Origin: an uncultured bacterium
Lineage (GTDB): Bacteria; Patescibacteriota; Gracilibacteria; Absconditabacterales; Absconditicoccaceae
Assembly (NCBI GenBank): GCA_916049765.1
Contig: CAJZIX010000005.1
Location: 1 to 61,805 of the forward strand
DNA length: 61,805 bases
Reading direction: 5' to 3'
Shown here: piece after piece, positions 33,109-45,100 of the stretch
Position numbering within the stretch: position 1 is the first letter of the stretch
Layout: each line of letters opens with the position of its first letter
The notes under the pieces: generated by a model
What the model was told of the DNA's origin: nothing
Database searches by the model: none
Seen by the model: the letters and a program-made list of their open reading frames with translations, nothing else
Program-made: the position numbers and the translations under genes

Positions 33109-33786
33109 ATGGCACAAAAATGGAAGCTTATGAATTCTCCAGCCGAAGATTATCATATGCATAGTTTAACTTATTCTGATGGGCTTCATACGATTGATGA
33201 AATCGTGCAAATGGCTCCAAAATTCTGACTTAAAAAGATTGCCATTACCGATCATTCTCAGGCTGTTTTAGAAGCTCAAGGATTAGCTTTAAAATGCTGG
33301 AGATCTACTCTAAAACACTGGAAAAATTATTATAACGAGGTGGAAGTGATCTTCGGAGTAGAGGGGGATTTGCTTGATGAGGAGGGGAATTGCTGTTTTG
33401 AGATTCATCGTCAGGAGTCAGATTTTCGTATTTTATCACTTCATTCTGCTACTTATCAAGGGGATTTAAAGAGGGTAACTCAGTCCTACCTCAATGCAAT
33501 TTCTAAGTATCATGAGCAGATTGATCTTATCGGACATCCCTTTTATACCAAAACCTGTGAATTTTTGGAGGTGGAAAGTTTTGTAGATTGCTTGAATCAG
33601 TATGGAATCCCTTTGGAAATTGATACTGCTTATCTCAGAAAAGAGAGAACCGATCTCAATAAACTCAAATATGCTTTGGAACATTTGGAAACGGGGGTAT
33701 ATGTGAATAGCGATATGCATACTTTCGGGGATTGGGAGCAGAGAACGGCTGGTTTTGAACTCTTGGAAAAGCGAGGGTTTCTTTAA
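33109..33786 (+). CDS. PHP-domain phosphoesterase (HisK-like)
   Basis: 225 residues. The PHP metal motifs are present: DYHMHSLTYSDG with the DxHxH pair at about residue 14, ITDHS near residue 45, a later LHSATY, LIGHPFY and a final NSDMHTFG. These bind a di- or trinuclear metal centre used to hydrolyse phosphate esters. No other histidine genes are near, so a general phosphatase role is as likely as histidinol phosphatase. One UGA-Gly. Confidence 0.85.
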
Positions 33787-33797
33787 TTATACAAGCT

Positions 33798-34271
33798 ATG
33801 ATGATGAAAAAATTATGACTATTTGGTTTATGTGGACTTCTTCTATTTATACTTTCAGCTTGTGGAGAGAGTAAAAAAGCTGAATCTTCACTTTCAGGAA
33901 CGAATATTTCAGGGACTGTCGTATCTTGAACTGTTTCACACTCTACTAGTGGATCTCAGGATATAAGTGGATCTGAGATATCTTCTTGAAATTCTCAAAC
34001 TTGAAGTCAGGCTTCATGAAGTTTTGCAGTACCAATAAAAAGCTTGTTTCCAGTAGAGCTCTGTAATAAGATTATAGCTTTCAATCAGTGTATTATCGCG
34101 AAAGCACCAGTTGAAAATCAGCCAGTAATGAAGCAACAGTTAGTTAAAGTAATTCAGCCATGGAGATTGCTTGCAGAAGTTCAACTTCGTGAGGTTTGTC
34201 AGCAAGTTTCTATCCAAGAAAATTTTCTTGAGGTAGTAAAACACTATCAGGAGCAAGGGTGTAAATTTTAA
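33798..34271 (+). CDS. Ser/Gly-rich lipoprotein
   Basis: 157 residues, start among three consecutive ATG codons at 33798-33806. Signal peptide with lipobox LSAC. A low-complexity linker of about 55 residues rich in Ser, Gly, Thr and Gln (several Gly are UGA) leads to a helical C-terminal domain with three Cys (ELCNK, FNQCI, REVCQQ and GCKF). Function unknown; probably surface-exposed. Confidence 0.78.
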
Positions 34272-34295
34272 TCAGCTTTCTTTATATTTAACAAA

Positions 34296-35330
34296 TTATT
34301 TTTTCCAGAAAAATAACTTATTAAAGAACTTTCATTTTTTGAGAAGATAGAACCATTTGAAAAGGTAGTAGAGAAGCGGGTTTAGAATGAGGTCATAATT
34401 GCCATAGAATTCTCGCTTCATTCCTCAGAGCGATTCTTTAAATTTACTAACTCCAGCTAAGGGATGATTAGGGAAACCTGTTGGAGCTCAACCCATAAGG
34501 TCACAATATTCAAATCCACGATCTCTAGCCCATTCAAACATTGCATATTTAAGATAATGGTGTCATCCCATATTAGTGTACTTTCTATCGGTAAATCAGT
34601 AGAGATAAACAATAGTTTTTCCATGATAAAGACAAATACTTCCAGCAATAATTTGTCCATCAAGCTCAGAAACGAAAATATTTCAGCATTGTTTTTCTTC
34701 TAGAACTTGCAAGAGTTTTAGGTATTGAAGCTTTGTAATTGTAGAAAATCATTTTCCACCGGCGGTAATCTGCCATTTTTCAAAAAAGGTATCGTAATCA
34801 TCATGATCTCAAAGTCTGACTTTGATCCCTTTTTTAATAGCTTTTTTTACTCTATCAGCACATCCACTATTCATTTCTGAAAGCAACTGTTCATCGCTTT
34901 TACTCAGATTTATCATAATGGTTGTTTGAGGCATATTTTCTTTAAATGCAAGTTTAAGCGGGGTTTCTTTGTGGATGAGCTTTCTGGTATGTTCTCTCAT
35001 AGATCTTACTTTCCCTACAATATTCTGCTCTCTTGCTCGGGCATTATCAAAACTTGTAATTTCATTGATAAATCCTAGCTGAAAAAAAATATTTCCCCAT
35101 TTTTTTCCAAATTCTTTTTTGAGTTTTTTAAGTCCTTTTCTTGCTTCTTCCCGATTACTTGGCATTTCTAGTCCGATTGCCTGAAATTCCCTAAAAGTAA
35201 ACGGTCAGATTTTTTTTTGTTTGATCAGATAGAAATATTCCTTTCCAAAAATTCTCGTAAACCCATGAGGTTTTTCATAGATTTCTACTTGAAGGGTTTC
35301 TCGAATCGGGCTTTGATAAAGTGAATACAT
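34296..35330 (-). CDS. FemAB-family aminoacyltransferase (peptidoglycan bridge)
   Basis: 344 residues. FemAB/GNAT-fold enzyme, which in other bacteria adds amino acids from aminoacyl-tRNA to the peptidoglycan stem. Seen are MYSLYQSPIRETLQ, a KTIVYLYG..DRKYTNMG-type block, HHYLKYAMFEWA and FKESLGG near the C-terminus, the typical order. UGA-Gly occurs at KIGPF, DLMGGAP and SLGG. In a species with glycine-expanded coding, a glycyl-tRNA-using enzyme is of interest, but which amino acid it uses is unknown. Confidence 0.85.
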
Positions 35331-35392
35331 CTTCTAAAATAGGTGATAAATAGACTATAGAAAAGGGAGTTTTGTTAGTAAGTTTAGTAGTT

Positions 35393-36553
35393 TTATTGGA
35401 GCTTTTCGATCAATGCAGTTTTTAGAGTTTCTATTCCTTCTCCTTCCTTAACCGAAAGAAAGACAGGATTAAAATGAGTAAATCTCTCGGCTAATTCAGC
35501 TTTTTTTTCTTCATTGATCAAATCAATCTTATTAAAGACCAAAATCTTTTCCTGATTCGCTCCAATATCAGACAAAACCTGATGTACAACTTCAATCCTC
35601 TCCTCTACAAAAGGATCGCTCGCATCAATCACATGAAGCAACAAATCTGACTCAATACTATCCTCCAGCGTAGAAGAAAAGGACTTAATCAGCTTCGGAG
35701 GCAGATCGCGAATAAATCCGATTGTATCATTGAGTAAAATCTCCTTTCCAAGTCAGGTTTCAGAATTGGTAATTAGATAGCATTTCCCGACATTCGTTCC
35801 AAGCGTTGCAAAGAGCTTATTTTCTGCTAGAACGCCTTTTTTGGTCATCGCATTGAGGAGAGAAGACTTTCCCGCATTAGTATATCAAACGATACCGATC
35901 GTAGGCATTCCCTTCTTTTTGCGAGCATCACGATGGAGCTTTCTCATCTGTTCGTATTCAATCAGCTTTTTTTCTATTTTCCCTACTTTCTCTTTCAGGT
36001 GCCTTTTCATCCTTTCAGTATTGGTTTCTCCGATTCCTCTGGTTGCTCCACCTCCGCTTCCAGAGCTTCCTCCCTGCCTACTCAGCTCCATTCCCATTCC
36101 ATAAATCCTCGGTCCCATATGCTTAATCGCCGCGAGTTCAATCTGCAATCTCGCTTCTCCTCCCTCTGCATGTTTCTCAAAAATTTTCAAAATTAGATCA
36201 ATTCTGTCCCAAGCGACCATTTTATCTTTGAGATTATGTTCCTCACTCACGAGACGGAGTTGTTCGTTGATCTGATAGATTTGTGAAGGTTTAAGCGCAT
36301 TTCCAATAATCAGCAAATTTGCGTTTAAGCGGAGCATATCTGCGATAATTTCTTCTAGTTTTCCTTTTCCAACATAGGTTTTAAGATCTGGGAAGTCTTT
36401 TTTCTGATATTTCTGCAAAACTACTATTCCACCATAGGTATTCACAAGATTTTCAAGCTCTTTCATCCTATCTTCAAGGAGTGCTTTCGGAGTTTGTTTA
36501 TCTACAATATCTGCGAGGAAAACGCGAAGTTCTGGCTGTTGTTCTACCTGCAT
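35393..36553 (-). CDS. hflX: GTPase HflX
   Basis: 386 residues. Ribosome-associated GTPase that rescues stalled or heat-damaged ribosomes. The N-terminal HflX domain ends in the family-specific GGSSGSGGGATRGIGETNTE loop. The GTPase domain has G1 GYTNAGKSS at residue 223, where the first Gly is UGA, then G3 DTIGF, G4 NKID and a short C-terminal region. Length is normal. It is a good witness for UGA as glycine because the P-loop Gly is invariant. Confidence 0.93.
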
Positions 36554-36725
36554 AATAGTTCACAAAAAATCTAAAATCTGATTTTTTACTTATGGAAAGT
36601 ATATAAACTCAGTCTTTAATTGCAAGGGCAGTCGATTTTATTAATATAAAATGTTAATGCTTTTTTTGTCGGATTTTGTTACTATTGGAGCAATTAGGTT
36701 TATGCATCAAAAAATATCTCTTTTT

Positions 36726-37418
36726 TTATTTCTTAAGATATAAATAATGATATCATAAAAGAAAAATATCAATTCCTAACTTAACAATAAGAAATGATAT
36801 GTTTCATATAATTCTCGTAAGAAATATTCAGATGAAAAAAATAACAAATAATTGAAATCAGTTTCCAGCAATTTTTTTTAAAAGAGAAAATGTGAAAGAA
36901 TTGACCTTTCTCTCTCTGAAAAGAGGATAAACAATATTTGTGATAATACTCACCAAATATATTCACAAAGGAATCACAACTAATTGCATTTGTTTGAAGA
37001 TACTTTCAGAAGAACTCTTTTCTAAGAAGTCAAAAGAATATGAAGAAGAAAAATTTACACATCATAATAGGCAACTTTCAACTCACTCAAAAGTGATTCA
37101 TCCAGAAGAAGCAAGAAAAAAGAATCATATCATAAGGACAAATAAGGACCCGTAATAAGAAAAAATACCAATCAACAAAGAGTAAAAAATTTTTAGCAAA
37201 AAATGTAATAAACGTGAATTACTATTCGTAAGTGATTCTCAAAACCACACCTGATAGAATAAAGAAAAAAACAATACGAGTGCTAAAATAATTGTTTCAA
37301 ATGTCATCAATAAAAAACAGGAATTTCGACTCCATCCCCAAACAAATACTCATAAAAATAAGATAACATACCAAAAAACTAATCAAACAATAGCACTCAA
37401 AATTTTAGGAAATGGCAT
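36726..37418 (-). CDS. Multi-pass membrane protein, unknown function
   Basis: 230 residues, hidden under the standard code because it has about ten UGA codons. Start ATG at 37418; an in-frame TAG lies just upstream. About six hydrophobic helices, including LVFWYVILFLGVFVWGW and ILALVLFFSLFYQVWFG. Other reading frames in this region are shorter and have no membrane logic. It is divergent from the M23 hydrolase gene. No family recognised. Confidence 0.65.
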
Positions 37419-37620
37419 ATACGATGAATGATATATAAATCTAATGTGCTAGAAGATAAAGAATCTGAATGGAAATTCAAGCAAACTATTTTTTGCAATA
37501 TCATTTAAAAAAAGATTTCCTCCATATTCTCTATGAAGCCAAAAAATCTTTCCCAAAATTTGACATTTTTTGCTTTTATATATAAAATTAGTTTTGTATT
37601 TTATAGCACACCTTACAAAC

Positions 37621-39474
37621 ATGAAAAATCAATGGAAAGAAGTTGAGGCTCTTCAGGCAAGATTTCACAAAAGATTTGGGACAAGGATTATCAAAAAAAA
37701 TCATAAGTGAAGGAGAATTGATAAAGCTTTTAATGCTTCTAAATTTCTTCATCGTAATTGGATTTATGTTGGAGAGCTTTGTCTGGCTCTTGTTTTAAGT
37801 TTTTCTACTTTGATTTTTGGAGATGGGAATGGAACTCCAAATAACCGTGAACTTGTCTATCCACTTCAGGAAATTTCCACTTTAGAATGTAGAACTCAAG
37901 AACGAAATAGTCTTAAAGCTGAATGTAAAAGAGAGCTTCCTATCATTAAAGGGGCAAATTATGCAAATTATGAAAATAATACTGATTATACCACAATTTA
38001 TACCGTGCTTTTTGGTGGAAATTACAATAGTGGCTGGAGAACTGATTTAGGAAGTCATTATGGAGTAGATATTGCGACAGCAAAGGGAACTCCTCTTTAT
38101 GCTGTTGCGGATGGAAAGGTTTATTTTGCCGGTCAACAAGCAGGATATTGAAACGTTGTAAAAATTGAATTTGTTTATCAAGGAATTAGGTATTTCGCAG
38201 TGTATGGACACATGGATAGTATTAGTGTAAAGGCAGGAGAAACCGTTAGTAGAGGTCAAAAAATCTGAACAACAGGAAATAGTGGAACTACAATGTGAGG
38301 TTTAGGAGGGTATCATGTACATTTTGAGGTTGATAAGGGAGATAAAGGAAGACCGGTTTATGCTTTCTACAACTGTCCTGATATCAAAAAATGAGGAGTT
38401 GAAGTTATCAATCAAGGACTTTGTAGGACAGAAATGTTTAATACAACAGTTGATCCGATTGCTCTTCTAGAAAGTGCAAATGCTAAGCTTCCGCATCCCA
38501 ATGCCTCTCCAATTAAATCAGAATCAGAACAACACTCGGCTCCTGATACTAACGTAGATACTGCAAATCGCGATCAGATTTTGAAACTTGCTAAGTTTTA
38601 TTTAGATAGTCCGTATCAGCTTGGAGCAACGGGAACGCTTCCAGGGAACCCAACAGACTGTAGTAAATTTACTCAAAATGTCTTTGCAAATGTGGGTATT
38701 GAGCTGGAAAGAAGTTCTTCTGATCAGGCTCATCAATTCTCAAACGGAGGATATTGGTATGATAATTTAGAGCAGGCAGAAGTCTGAGATTTGATCTTCT
38801 TTAAAGGCACGTATAATGCGGGAACCGAGATTACTCACGTGGGAATTTTTGCTGGAAATGGAATGATGATTCATGCTGGAACTCAAAAAGTAGAAATTGT
38901 TCCATTAAATGGCTATTGGAAAGAGCATTTTAAGGGTTTTTGATCATTTAAATATCTTAATGCTAAGTATAATAAAGAAGTTGCACAGAAAAATTTTAAA
39001 CTTTTAAATAGTCTTCCAAATAGTAAGTGATTGCCAGAGAAAAAATCTGAATCTCTTCCAGAGATTAAACCAGAAATAAAGACTCCTCAGTCTCAAACCA
39101 ACCCTTTAAGCTCTTGATTAGAAGAGTTGATTAGTCTAGATAGTAGTAAGCTTGATGGTATTGGAAAGCAGTTTTTCTCGGAATGGAATGTTCATCTTAA
39201 AGGAGATCGTTCTTCTCAGATCAAACAGGGAGAAAGCAGAATTTTTACTCTAGAAATTACAAAAGCTAATGGTGATAAATTTAATGGAATATTGAAACAG
39301 CCAATTGTTCTCGTAGCTAATAGTACAAATATCACGATCGAGCCTGTTGCAATTAGCCTTGTAAAAGATGGAAAAGTAGAAATCAAGCTTACTGCAAACC
39401 AGACTGGGCCCGTCTATACTGCAATTAATATGGGAACCAATAGAATGTGAGGAATGAGTATGCAGGTAATGTAA
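37621..39474 (+). CDS. M23 plus NlpC/P60 bifunctional cell-wall hydrolase
   Basis: 617 residues. An N-terminal basic stretch leads to a single transmembrane segment (LCLALVLSFSTLIFG), so the enzyme is anchored with its domains outside. The LytM/M23 metallopeptidase has HYGVD at about 146-150, then YGHMD and HVHFE, which are the zinc and catalytic residues. A linker rich in Pro and Ser leads to an NlpC/P60 domain with the nucleophile in TDCSKF (Cys347) and His in THVGIF (about 406). A C-terminal beta domain follows. It can cut peptidoglycan cross-links and stem peptides, for its own wall or for a neighbour's. Confidence 0.9.
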
Positions 39475-39500
39475 AGAAATTAGAAATCAGCTTGTAATTT

Positions 39501-39538
39501 AAGGTCGTTTAGCTACATATAAAAGCGACCTTTTTTAT
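39501..39538 (+). terminator. Rho-independent terminator
   Basis: AAGGTCG and CGACCTT form the stem core, followed by TTTTTTATTTTTTTT, 27 nt after the wall hydrolase stop. Confidence 0.88.
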
Positions 39539-39559
39539 TTTTTTTATAGAAGTAATACT

Positions 39560-40747
39560 ATGAAAGTTCTCGTGCTTAACAGTGGTAGTTCATCATTGAA
39601 ATATCAGCTTTTTAATATGGAAAATCAGACTGTTCTTGCAAAGGGACTTGTTGAAAGGATCGGAATAGAAGGGGGTAAAATAAAGCATAAGACTATGTCT
39701 GGAGAAAAACATGAATTTGATGGTTTTCTTGAAAATCATGAAGTTGCTCTCAATAAGGTGCTTGATCTTCTTGTAAATAAAGAGTTTTGAGCTTTGGATA
39801 GTTTGGAAGAGATTAATGCGATTGGACATAGGGTGGTACATGGGGGAGAGTACTTCCCAACATCTGTTCTTGTAGATGAAGAGGTGAAAAATAAATTGAA
39901 AAAGCTTTTTGATCTAGCTCCGCTTCATAATCCTGCAAATGTTATGGGAATTGAAGCTTGTGAAAAGATTCTTCCTGGAATTCCTAATGTTGTTGTCTGT
40001 GATACTTCTTTTCATCAAAGTATGAAGCCTGAACATTTTCTCTATGCGCTTCCTTATGAATGGTATGAAAAGTATCAGATTAGAAGATATGGGGCACATG
40101 GGACTTCTCACAAATACGTAAGTCAGAGAATGGCTGAAATTTTGGGAAGATCAGATTTGAAAATTATTACTTGTCATATTGGAAATGGAGCCAGTGTCAC
40201 AGCAATCAAAGATGGAAAGGTTGTAGAAACCTCTATGGGACTTACTCCATTAGAAGGGGTAATTATGGGAACAAGATGTGGAAATATTGATCCTGCGATT
40301 GTTCCGTTTGTAATGAAAAAAGAAAACCTGACTCCAGATGAAATAGATACGATTATGAATAAAAAATCAGGAATCCTTGGAGTCTCTCAGATAAGCAGTG
40401 ATCATAGAGATATTGAAGAGGGATATGCTGAGTGAAAAGAAAGAGAAGTGATGGTAATGAAGATGTATACTAACGCTATCTTAAAATATATTTGAAGCTA
40501 TGCTGCTTTATTAGAAGGAGTTGATGCTATTGTTTTTACTGCTGGAGTGCTTGAAAATTCAATTCTTCAAAGAAAACTTCTTGCTGAAAAGCTTGGACGA
40601 TTAGGAGTGGATTTTGATGAAAGTAAAAATAATTTTAGGGGAGAAGAGAGAAGTTTGACTACAGAGCAGAGTAAAGTTCAGCTCTGGGTAATTCCTACAG
40701 ATGAGGAGTTGATGATTGCAAGAGATACTTATGAACTTACAAAATAA
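39560..40747 (+). CDS. ackA: Acetate kinase
   Basis: 395 residues. Converts acetyl phosphate and ADP to acetate and ATP, the energy-yielding step of acetate fermentation. Signatures: VLVLNSGSSSLKYQ, HRVVHGG, FDLAPLHNP, GTSHKYVS, CHIGNGASVTAI and the C-terminal VFTAGVLENS. The conserved GTRSGDIDP block reads GTRCGNIDP here. UGA-Gly lies at EFGAL, AEGKE and YIGSY. The partner phosphotransacetylase is not in the window. Confidence 0.95.
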
Positions 40748-40764
40748 GAACTTCTTAAATAAAA

Positions 40765-40791
40765 AAAACTGGTCGTGAGGATCAGTTTTTT
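40765..40791 (+). terminator. Terminator of ackA
   Basis: AAACTG...CAGTTT stem with a TTTTTT tail in the 89-nt gap between the convergent ackA and eno. Confidence 0.75.
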
Positions 40792-40800
40792 GTAAATAAA

Positions 40801-40831
40801 AAAACTAATCCCGTATGTTGAGATTAGTTTT
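40801..40831 (-). terminator. Terminator of eno
   Basis: A perfect 10-bp stem, AAAACTAATC with GATTAGTTTT, and an A-rich flank that gives a U-tract on the minus strand just after the eno stop codon. Confidence 0.85.
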
Positions 40832-40836
40832 GCTTA

Positions 40837-42093
40837 TTATTTTCCATATTTCGCCGCACTTCCAAGTCTTTCTTCAATTCTCAAAAGCTGGTTATATTTC
40901 GCGATTCTATCAGTTCTCGAAGCAGATCCTGTCTTGATAAATCCGGTATTCATCGCAACAGCAAGATCAGCGATAAAGGTATCTTCGGTTTCTCCTGATC
41001 TGTGAGAAGAGATTGATCTCATACCGTTTTCGTGAGCCATAGTGATGGCATCAAGGGTTTCTGATACTGATCCAATTTGGTTAAGTTTGATCAATATTGA
41101 ATTTGCGATTCCTTTATCAATTCCCATCTGAAGTCTTGTGATATTGGTTACGAAAAGGTCATCTCCTACAAGCATAATCTTCTCTCCCAAAGCATCAGTC
41201 AGCTTTTTCCATCCTTCAAAATCATCTTCAGCCATTCCATCTTCAATAGAGATGATCGGATATTTCTCACACCAATCCTGATACAAAGCAACAAGTTCAT
41301 CAGCAGTCAGCTTTTTCCCTTCTCCTGCAAGATCATACATTCCCTCCTTATAAAACTCGCTAGAAGCTACATCCAAAGCTAATGAAACCTTTCCAGTATA
41401 ACCAGCCTTTTCAATCGCTTCAACAATCACTTGGAGCGCCTCCTCGTTAGAACCGAGATTTGGAGCGAAACCACCTTCATCCCCTACAGAAGTTGCAAGC
41501 CCTTTTGCCTTTAAAATCGCTTTCAAATTATGAAAAACTTCAGCTCCACATCTGAGTCCTTCATGGAAATTAGGTATTCCATTAGGAATAATCATAAATT
41601 CCTGAATATCAACATTATTATCCGCATGAGAGCCTCCATTGAGAATATTCATCATTGGATAAGGAAGCGTAGTTCCTTTTCCTTCTCCAAGATATTCATA
41701 GATCCATTTTCCTTCCGCTTTTGCACAAGCTCCTACGAATGCCATACTTACTCCGAGAATTGCGTTCGCTCCGAGTTTGGATTTATTTGGAGTACCATCA
41801 AGCTCAATTAAGGCTTTATCTAAAGCTCTAAAAGAATCAAAAGTCTGATTTTCAACTGCTTTTGCAATTGTAGTATTCACATTTTCTACCGCTTTCAATG
41901 TCCCTTTCCCAAGGTATCTACTCTTGTCTCCATCTCTGAGCTCCAAAGCCTCATGCACTCCTGTAGAAGCTCCAGAAGGAACTAAAGCTCTATGCATTAC
42001 GCCATTTGCGAGGGTCAATTCTACTTCAACAGTAGGATTTCCTCTAGAATCAAGCACTTCTCTTGCTCGCACTTTTTGAATAGTATATGCCAT
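40837..42093 (-). CDS. eno: Enolase
   Basis: 418 residues. Converts 2-phosphoglycerate to phosphoenolpyruvate. The sequence is highly conserved throughout, for example REVLDSRGNPTVEVE, VPSGASTGVHEALELRDG, GDDLFVTN, LIKLNQIGSVSET and SHRSGETEDT. It contains no UGA codon although it has many glycines, as expected of a highly expressed gene avoiding the rare codon. It ends at a strong terminator. Confidence 0.97.
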   Translation of the reverse strand: MAYTIQKVRAREVLDSRGNPTVEVELTLANGVMHRALVPSGASTGVHEALELRDGDKSRYLGKGTLKAVENVNTTIAKAVENQTFDSFRALDKALIELDGTPNKSKLGANAILGVSMAFVGACAKAEGKWIYEYLGEGKGTTLPYPMMNILNGGSHADNNVDIQEFMIIPNGIPNFHEGLRCGAEVFHNLKAILKAKGLATSVGDEGGFAPNLGSNEEALQVIVEAIEKAGYTGKVSLALDVASSEFYKEGMYDLAGEGKKLTADELVALYQDWCEKYPIISIEDGMAEDDFEGWKKLTDALGEKIMLVGDDLFVTNITRLQMGIDKGIANSILIKLNQIGSVSETLDAITMAHENGMRSISSHRSGETEDTFIADLAVAMNTGFIKTGSASRTDRIAKYNQLLRIEERLGSAAKYGK

Positions 42094-42198
42094 ATTTCTT
42101 TTTGTAAAAAATAAAACTAGCTTTTAGACTAAGGTTTTCCCTTATAAATGCAAGTCAAAAACAGATCGTTTCCTGTCAAAGGGGTTGAGAGTTTTATC

Positions 42199-45100
42199 CT
42201 ACTTCACGAGGTTTCCCTGATCTAGCCTAATAATATGATCTGCAAACTGCAAAATATCCTCATCATGCTCAATCATTAGGATCGTATCTCCCTTTTCCAA
42301 AAATTTTTTTAGCACTTTCAAAAGCCTTTCAATATCCGCAGGATGTAGTCCAACTGTTGGTTCATCAAGGAAATAAACTGTATTTCCCCTATATTCTTTC
42401 AAAAGATGCTTTACGAGCTTTAATCTCTGAGATTCTCCACCAGAAAGGGTATGTGCAGGCTGTCCCATCTTGAGATAGCCAAGTCCGATTTCTACCATCA
42501 GTTCTAGTTCCTGTTTGATATGATCCATTTCATGGAAGAAGTCTAAAGCTTCGTAGATATACATATCCAAAATCTGATTAATCGTCTTCCCTCTCCAAGT
42601 GATGGCGAGAATTTCAGGTTTATACCTCTTTCCTTGACAGAGCTCACAAGGAACATAGGTGTCAGGCAGAAACTGCAGCTCAATCTTTTTGTATCCGTAT
42701 CCATTACAAGCAGGGCAGGCACCTTTTTCAGAATTAAAGCTGAAATGCGAGTTCGTAAAGCCTAAATATTTCGCTTCGGTCGTTCCTGCATAGAGGAGCC
42801 TGATTTTGTCAAAGACACTCACAAAAGTTGCAGGGCAGCTTCTCGGAGTTTTCCCAATGCTAGACTGGTCTACATAGATCGTATTTTTGATCTGTTCGTG
42901 TCCGGTGATTTTTTCTACTCCGATATCTTGGTAAAATTCTTGCAATGCGAGATTCTCAAAATGGGCATATTCCTCAGCTCTCATCACGGGAGCAGCCAAG
43001 ATTTCCTCCCAGCTCAAACCCTTTTTCAAAAGTTGAAGTCTGATATAACTCTGCACGAATTTCTGCTTATCATTAAGGAATCTATACAATGTCGTGTACA
43101 TCAAGGTCGTTTTCCCGGCTCCAGAAGGTCCAGTGATCACTGTAAAACTTCAGAGATTCAGCTTAACATCAATATTCTTGAGATTATATTTACTTGCGTG
43201 TTTGATCTGTACTCGGTCGTGGCTTGGACTGTGCTCAAAATCAACTTTTACTTTCTTTTTTCCAGTAATGTAGTCTGAAGTCAGTGTTTTTGCTTGTAGA
43301 AAATCTTCATAATTTCCGTTAAAAATCAGCTCTCCACCGAAATCTCCAGCTCCAGGACCGATTTCCACCACCCAATCCGAAGCCTTGATAAATTCCTCAT
43401 TATGCTCCACGACAATGATGGTATTTCCCATCGCCTTGAGTTTCTGAATAGAGGCGATCGCCTTATTGATTTCTCAGGTATCAAGCCCAATCGTCGGCTC
43501 ATCAAGCACATAAATAATCCCGGTTAATTTATTCCCGAGCTGTTTTGCTAGTCTTAACCTCTGAATTTCCCCTCCAGAAATCGTATCTACTCCTCTTTTG
43601 AGTATTAGATAGCCGAGTCCAAGCTCCTGAATCGTTTTTGCCCTATCCAGAAGCGGATTAAGAATCCTATCAAGCAGATTTCAAGGCTTATTACTGGCTT
43701 GTTTGAAAAGGTCTAAAAAGCTGATCAGATGATTCAGTTCCATTCTCTGCAAATCTCGGATATTTACCTTCAAAAGCTGTTCATCTGCTGGTCTTGCAAA
43801 AGGTAAGCCTTCTTGATTGATAAAAAGTGAAGGGATCAATGCTTCAACTCCCTCTTTGCGAGCGAAGCAAACCAATCCAGAGTCTTCATTTTTAGCCGTT
43901 TTGTCGGTTTTTTTCAGCTTTTTTGTGGTTTTCTGGATTGCTTCGGTCGTTCCTCCCTCGCAATGACAATCCATATTCAAACACAAAAAGCAGTGCAAAC
44001 TTTCCTTTTTAAGCCTAGAACCGAAACAATGCGGACAGCTCTTCATACTGAGCATCGCTTGAAAATCAACCGTCAAAAGCCCTTTTGCATATTGATCTTT
44101 GATGATTTCTTCAATTCCGTGATATTTGATGCTCGTTCGTTTTCCTCAGCTATTGACTCTCAAAAGCTCATCATCTCCCTCAATAATCACATTCAAAAAC
44201 CATTCTGGTTGATCCGCTCGTTTTTTCTCACCATCCATGCTGTATTTCTCACAGAGCTTTTTCAAAACAGACTGTCCAAGGTTGCTTTCTCTCCATGGCA
44301 GAATCGCCTCCAAAAGCGGACTTTGAGGATCAATGATTTTATCGTATTCCACCTGCAAAATCTCACCAAGCCCCAAACAATGCGGACAAGCTCCTTCCTG
44401 TCTATTAGGAGAAAAATGCTGAGTCGTAAATTCAGGATAGGTGATATTACAGTTTGGACAATACATTTTATCAGTAAACCGCTGAATTACTGGCTTTACC
44501 TTGCTTTCGCTCATCGGAGTGGAGGAGTCAGTTTTTTTCTTTTTTTTCGCAGAAATTTCAATATTCGCTCAAAAGTCAGAAGAAACTTGCTTTTCGGAAG
44601 TCTGATTTTCTAGTTCTTTACTGCTTTCTGTGCTGTAGATTCAGAATTTCTTGGTCTCAGCAAGGATTTTGATGATGTCTTCTTTCAATCTGCCGAGTTT
44701 CTGCTCTTCCAAAGTCAAACGATCAAAGATTCCATAGCTCTGAAGCGGAAAATAGCTCTCAGGAATATTCGGCTCTTCTAGGTAAAAATATTCAATCGGA
44801 TCTTGCTTTTCGGGATTCTGAGAAAGGAGGAGATATCTCGTAAAACCTCAGCCTTTTTCTACTTTTTGTTTATTATTTTTGACAAATTTCAATAATTCTG
44901 ACTTTTCTGAGAACTTTCCGCTTTCTTTCAAAAGATAGATTTTCTGTCCTTGGTAGTCCGTTTTGATCGTATCCATGATCTGATCAATGGTCTTCGGCTC
45001 AATCTTCGCACCGCAGTGATAACAGTAGGTATCACCAAGCTTTGCAAATAGCAACCTGATATAGTCATCAATTTCTGTAAGCGTTCCCACGGTAGATCTT

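Noticed and set aside
36781..36966. Minus-strand frame of 61 residues
   Set aside because: It is in a different frame from the UGA-rich membrane protein at 36726-37418, which has far better membrane structure over the same bases.
43963..44613. A 216-residue plus-strand frame
   Set aside because: It is antisense to uvrA and low-complexity in character.
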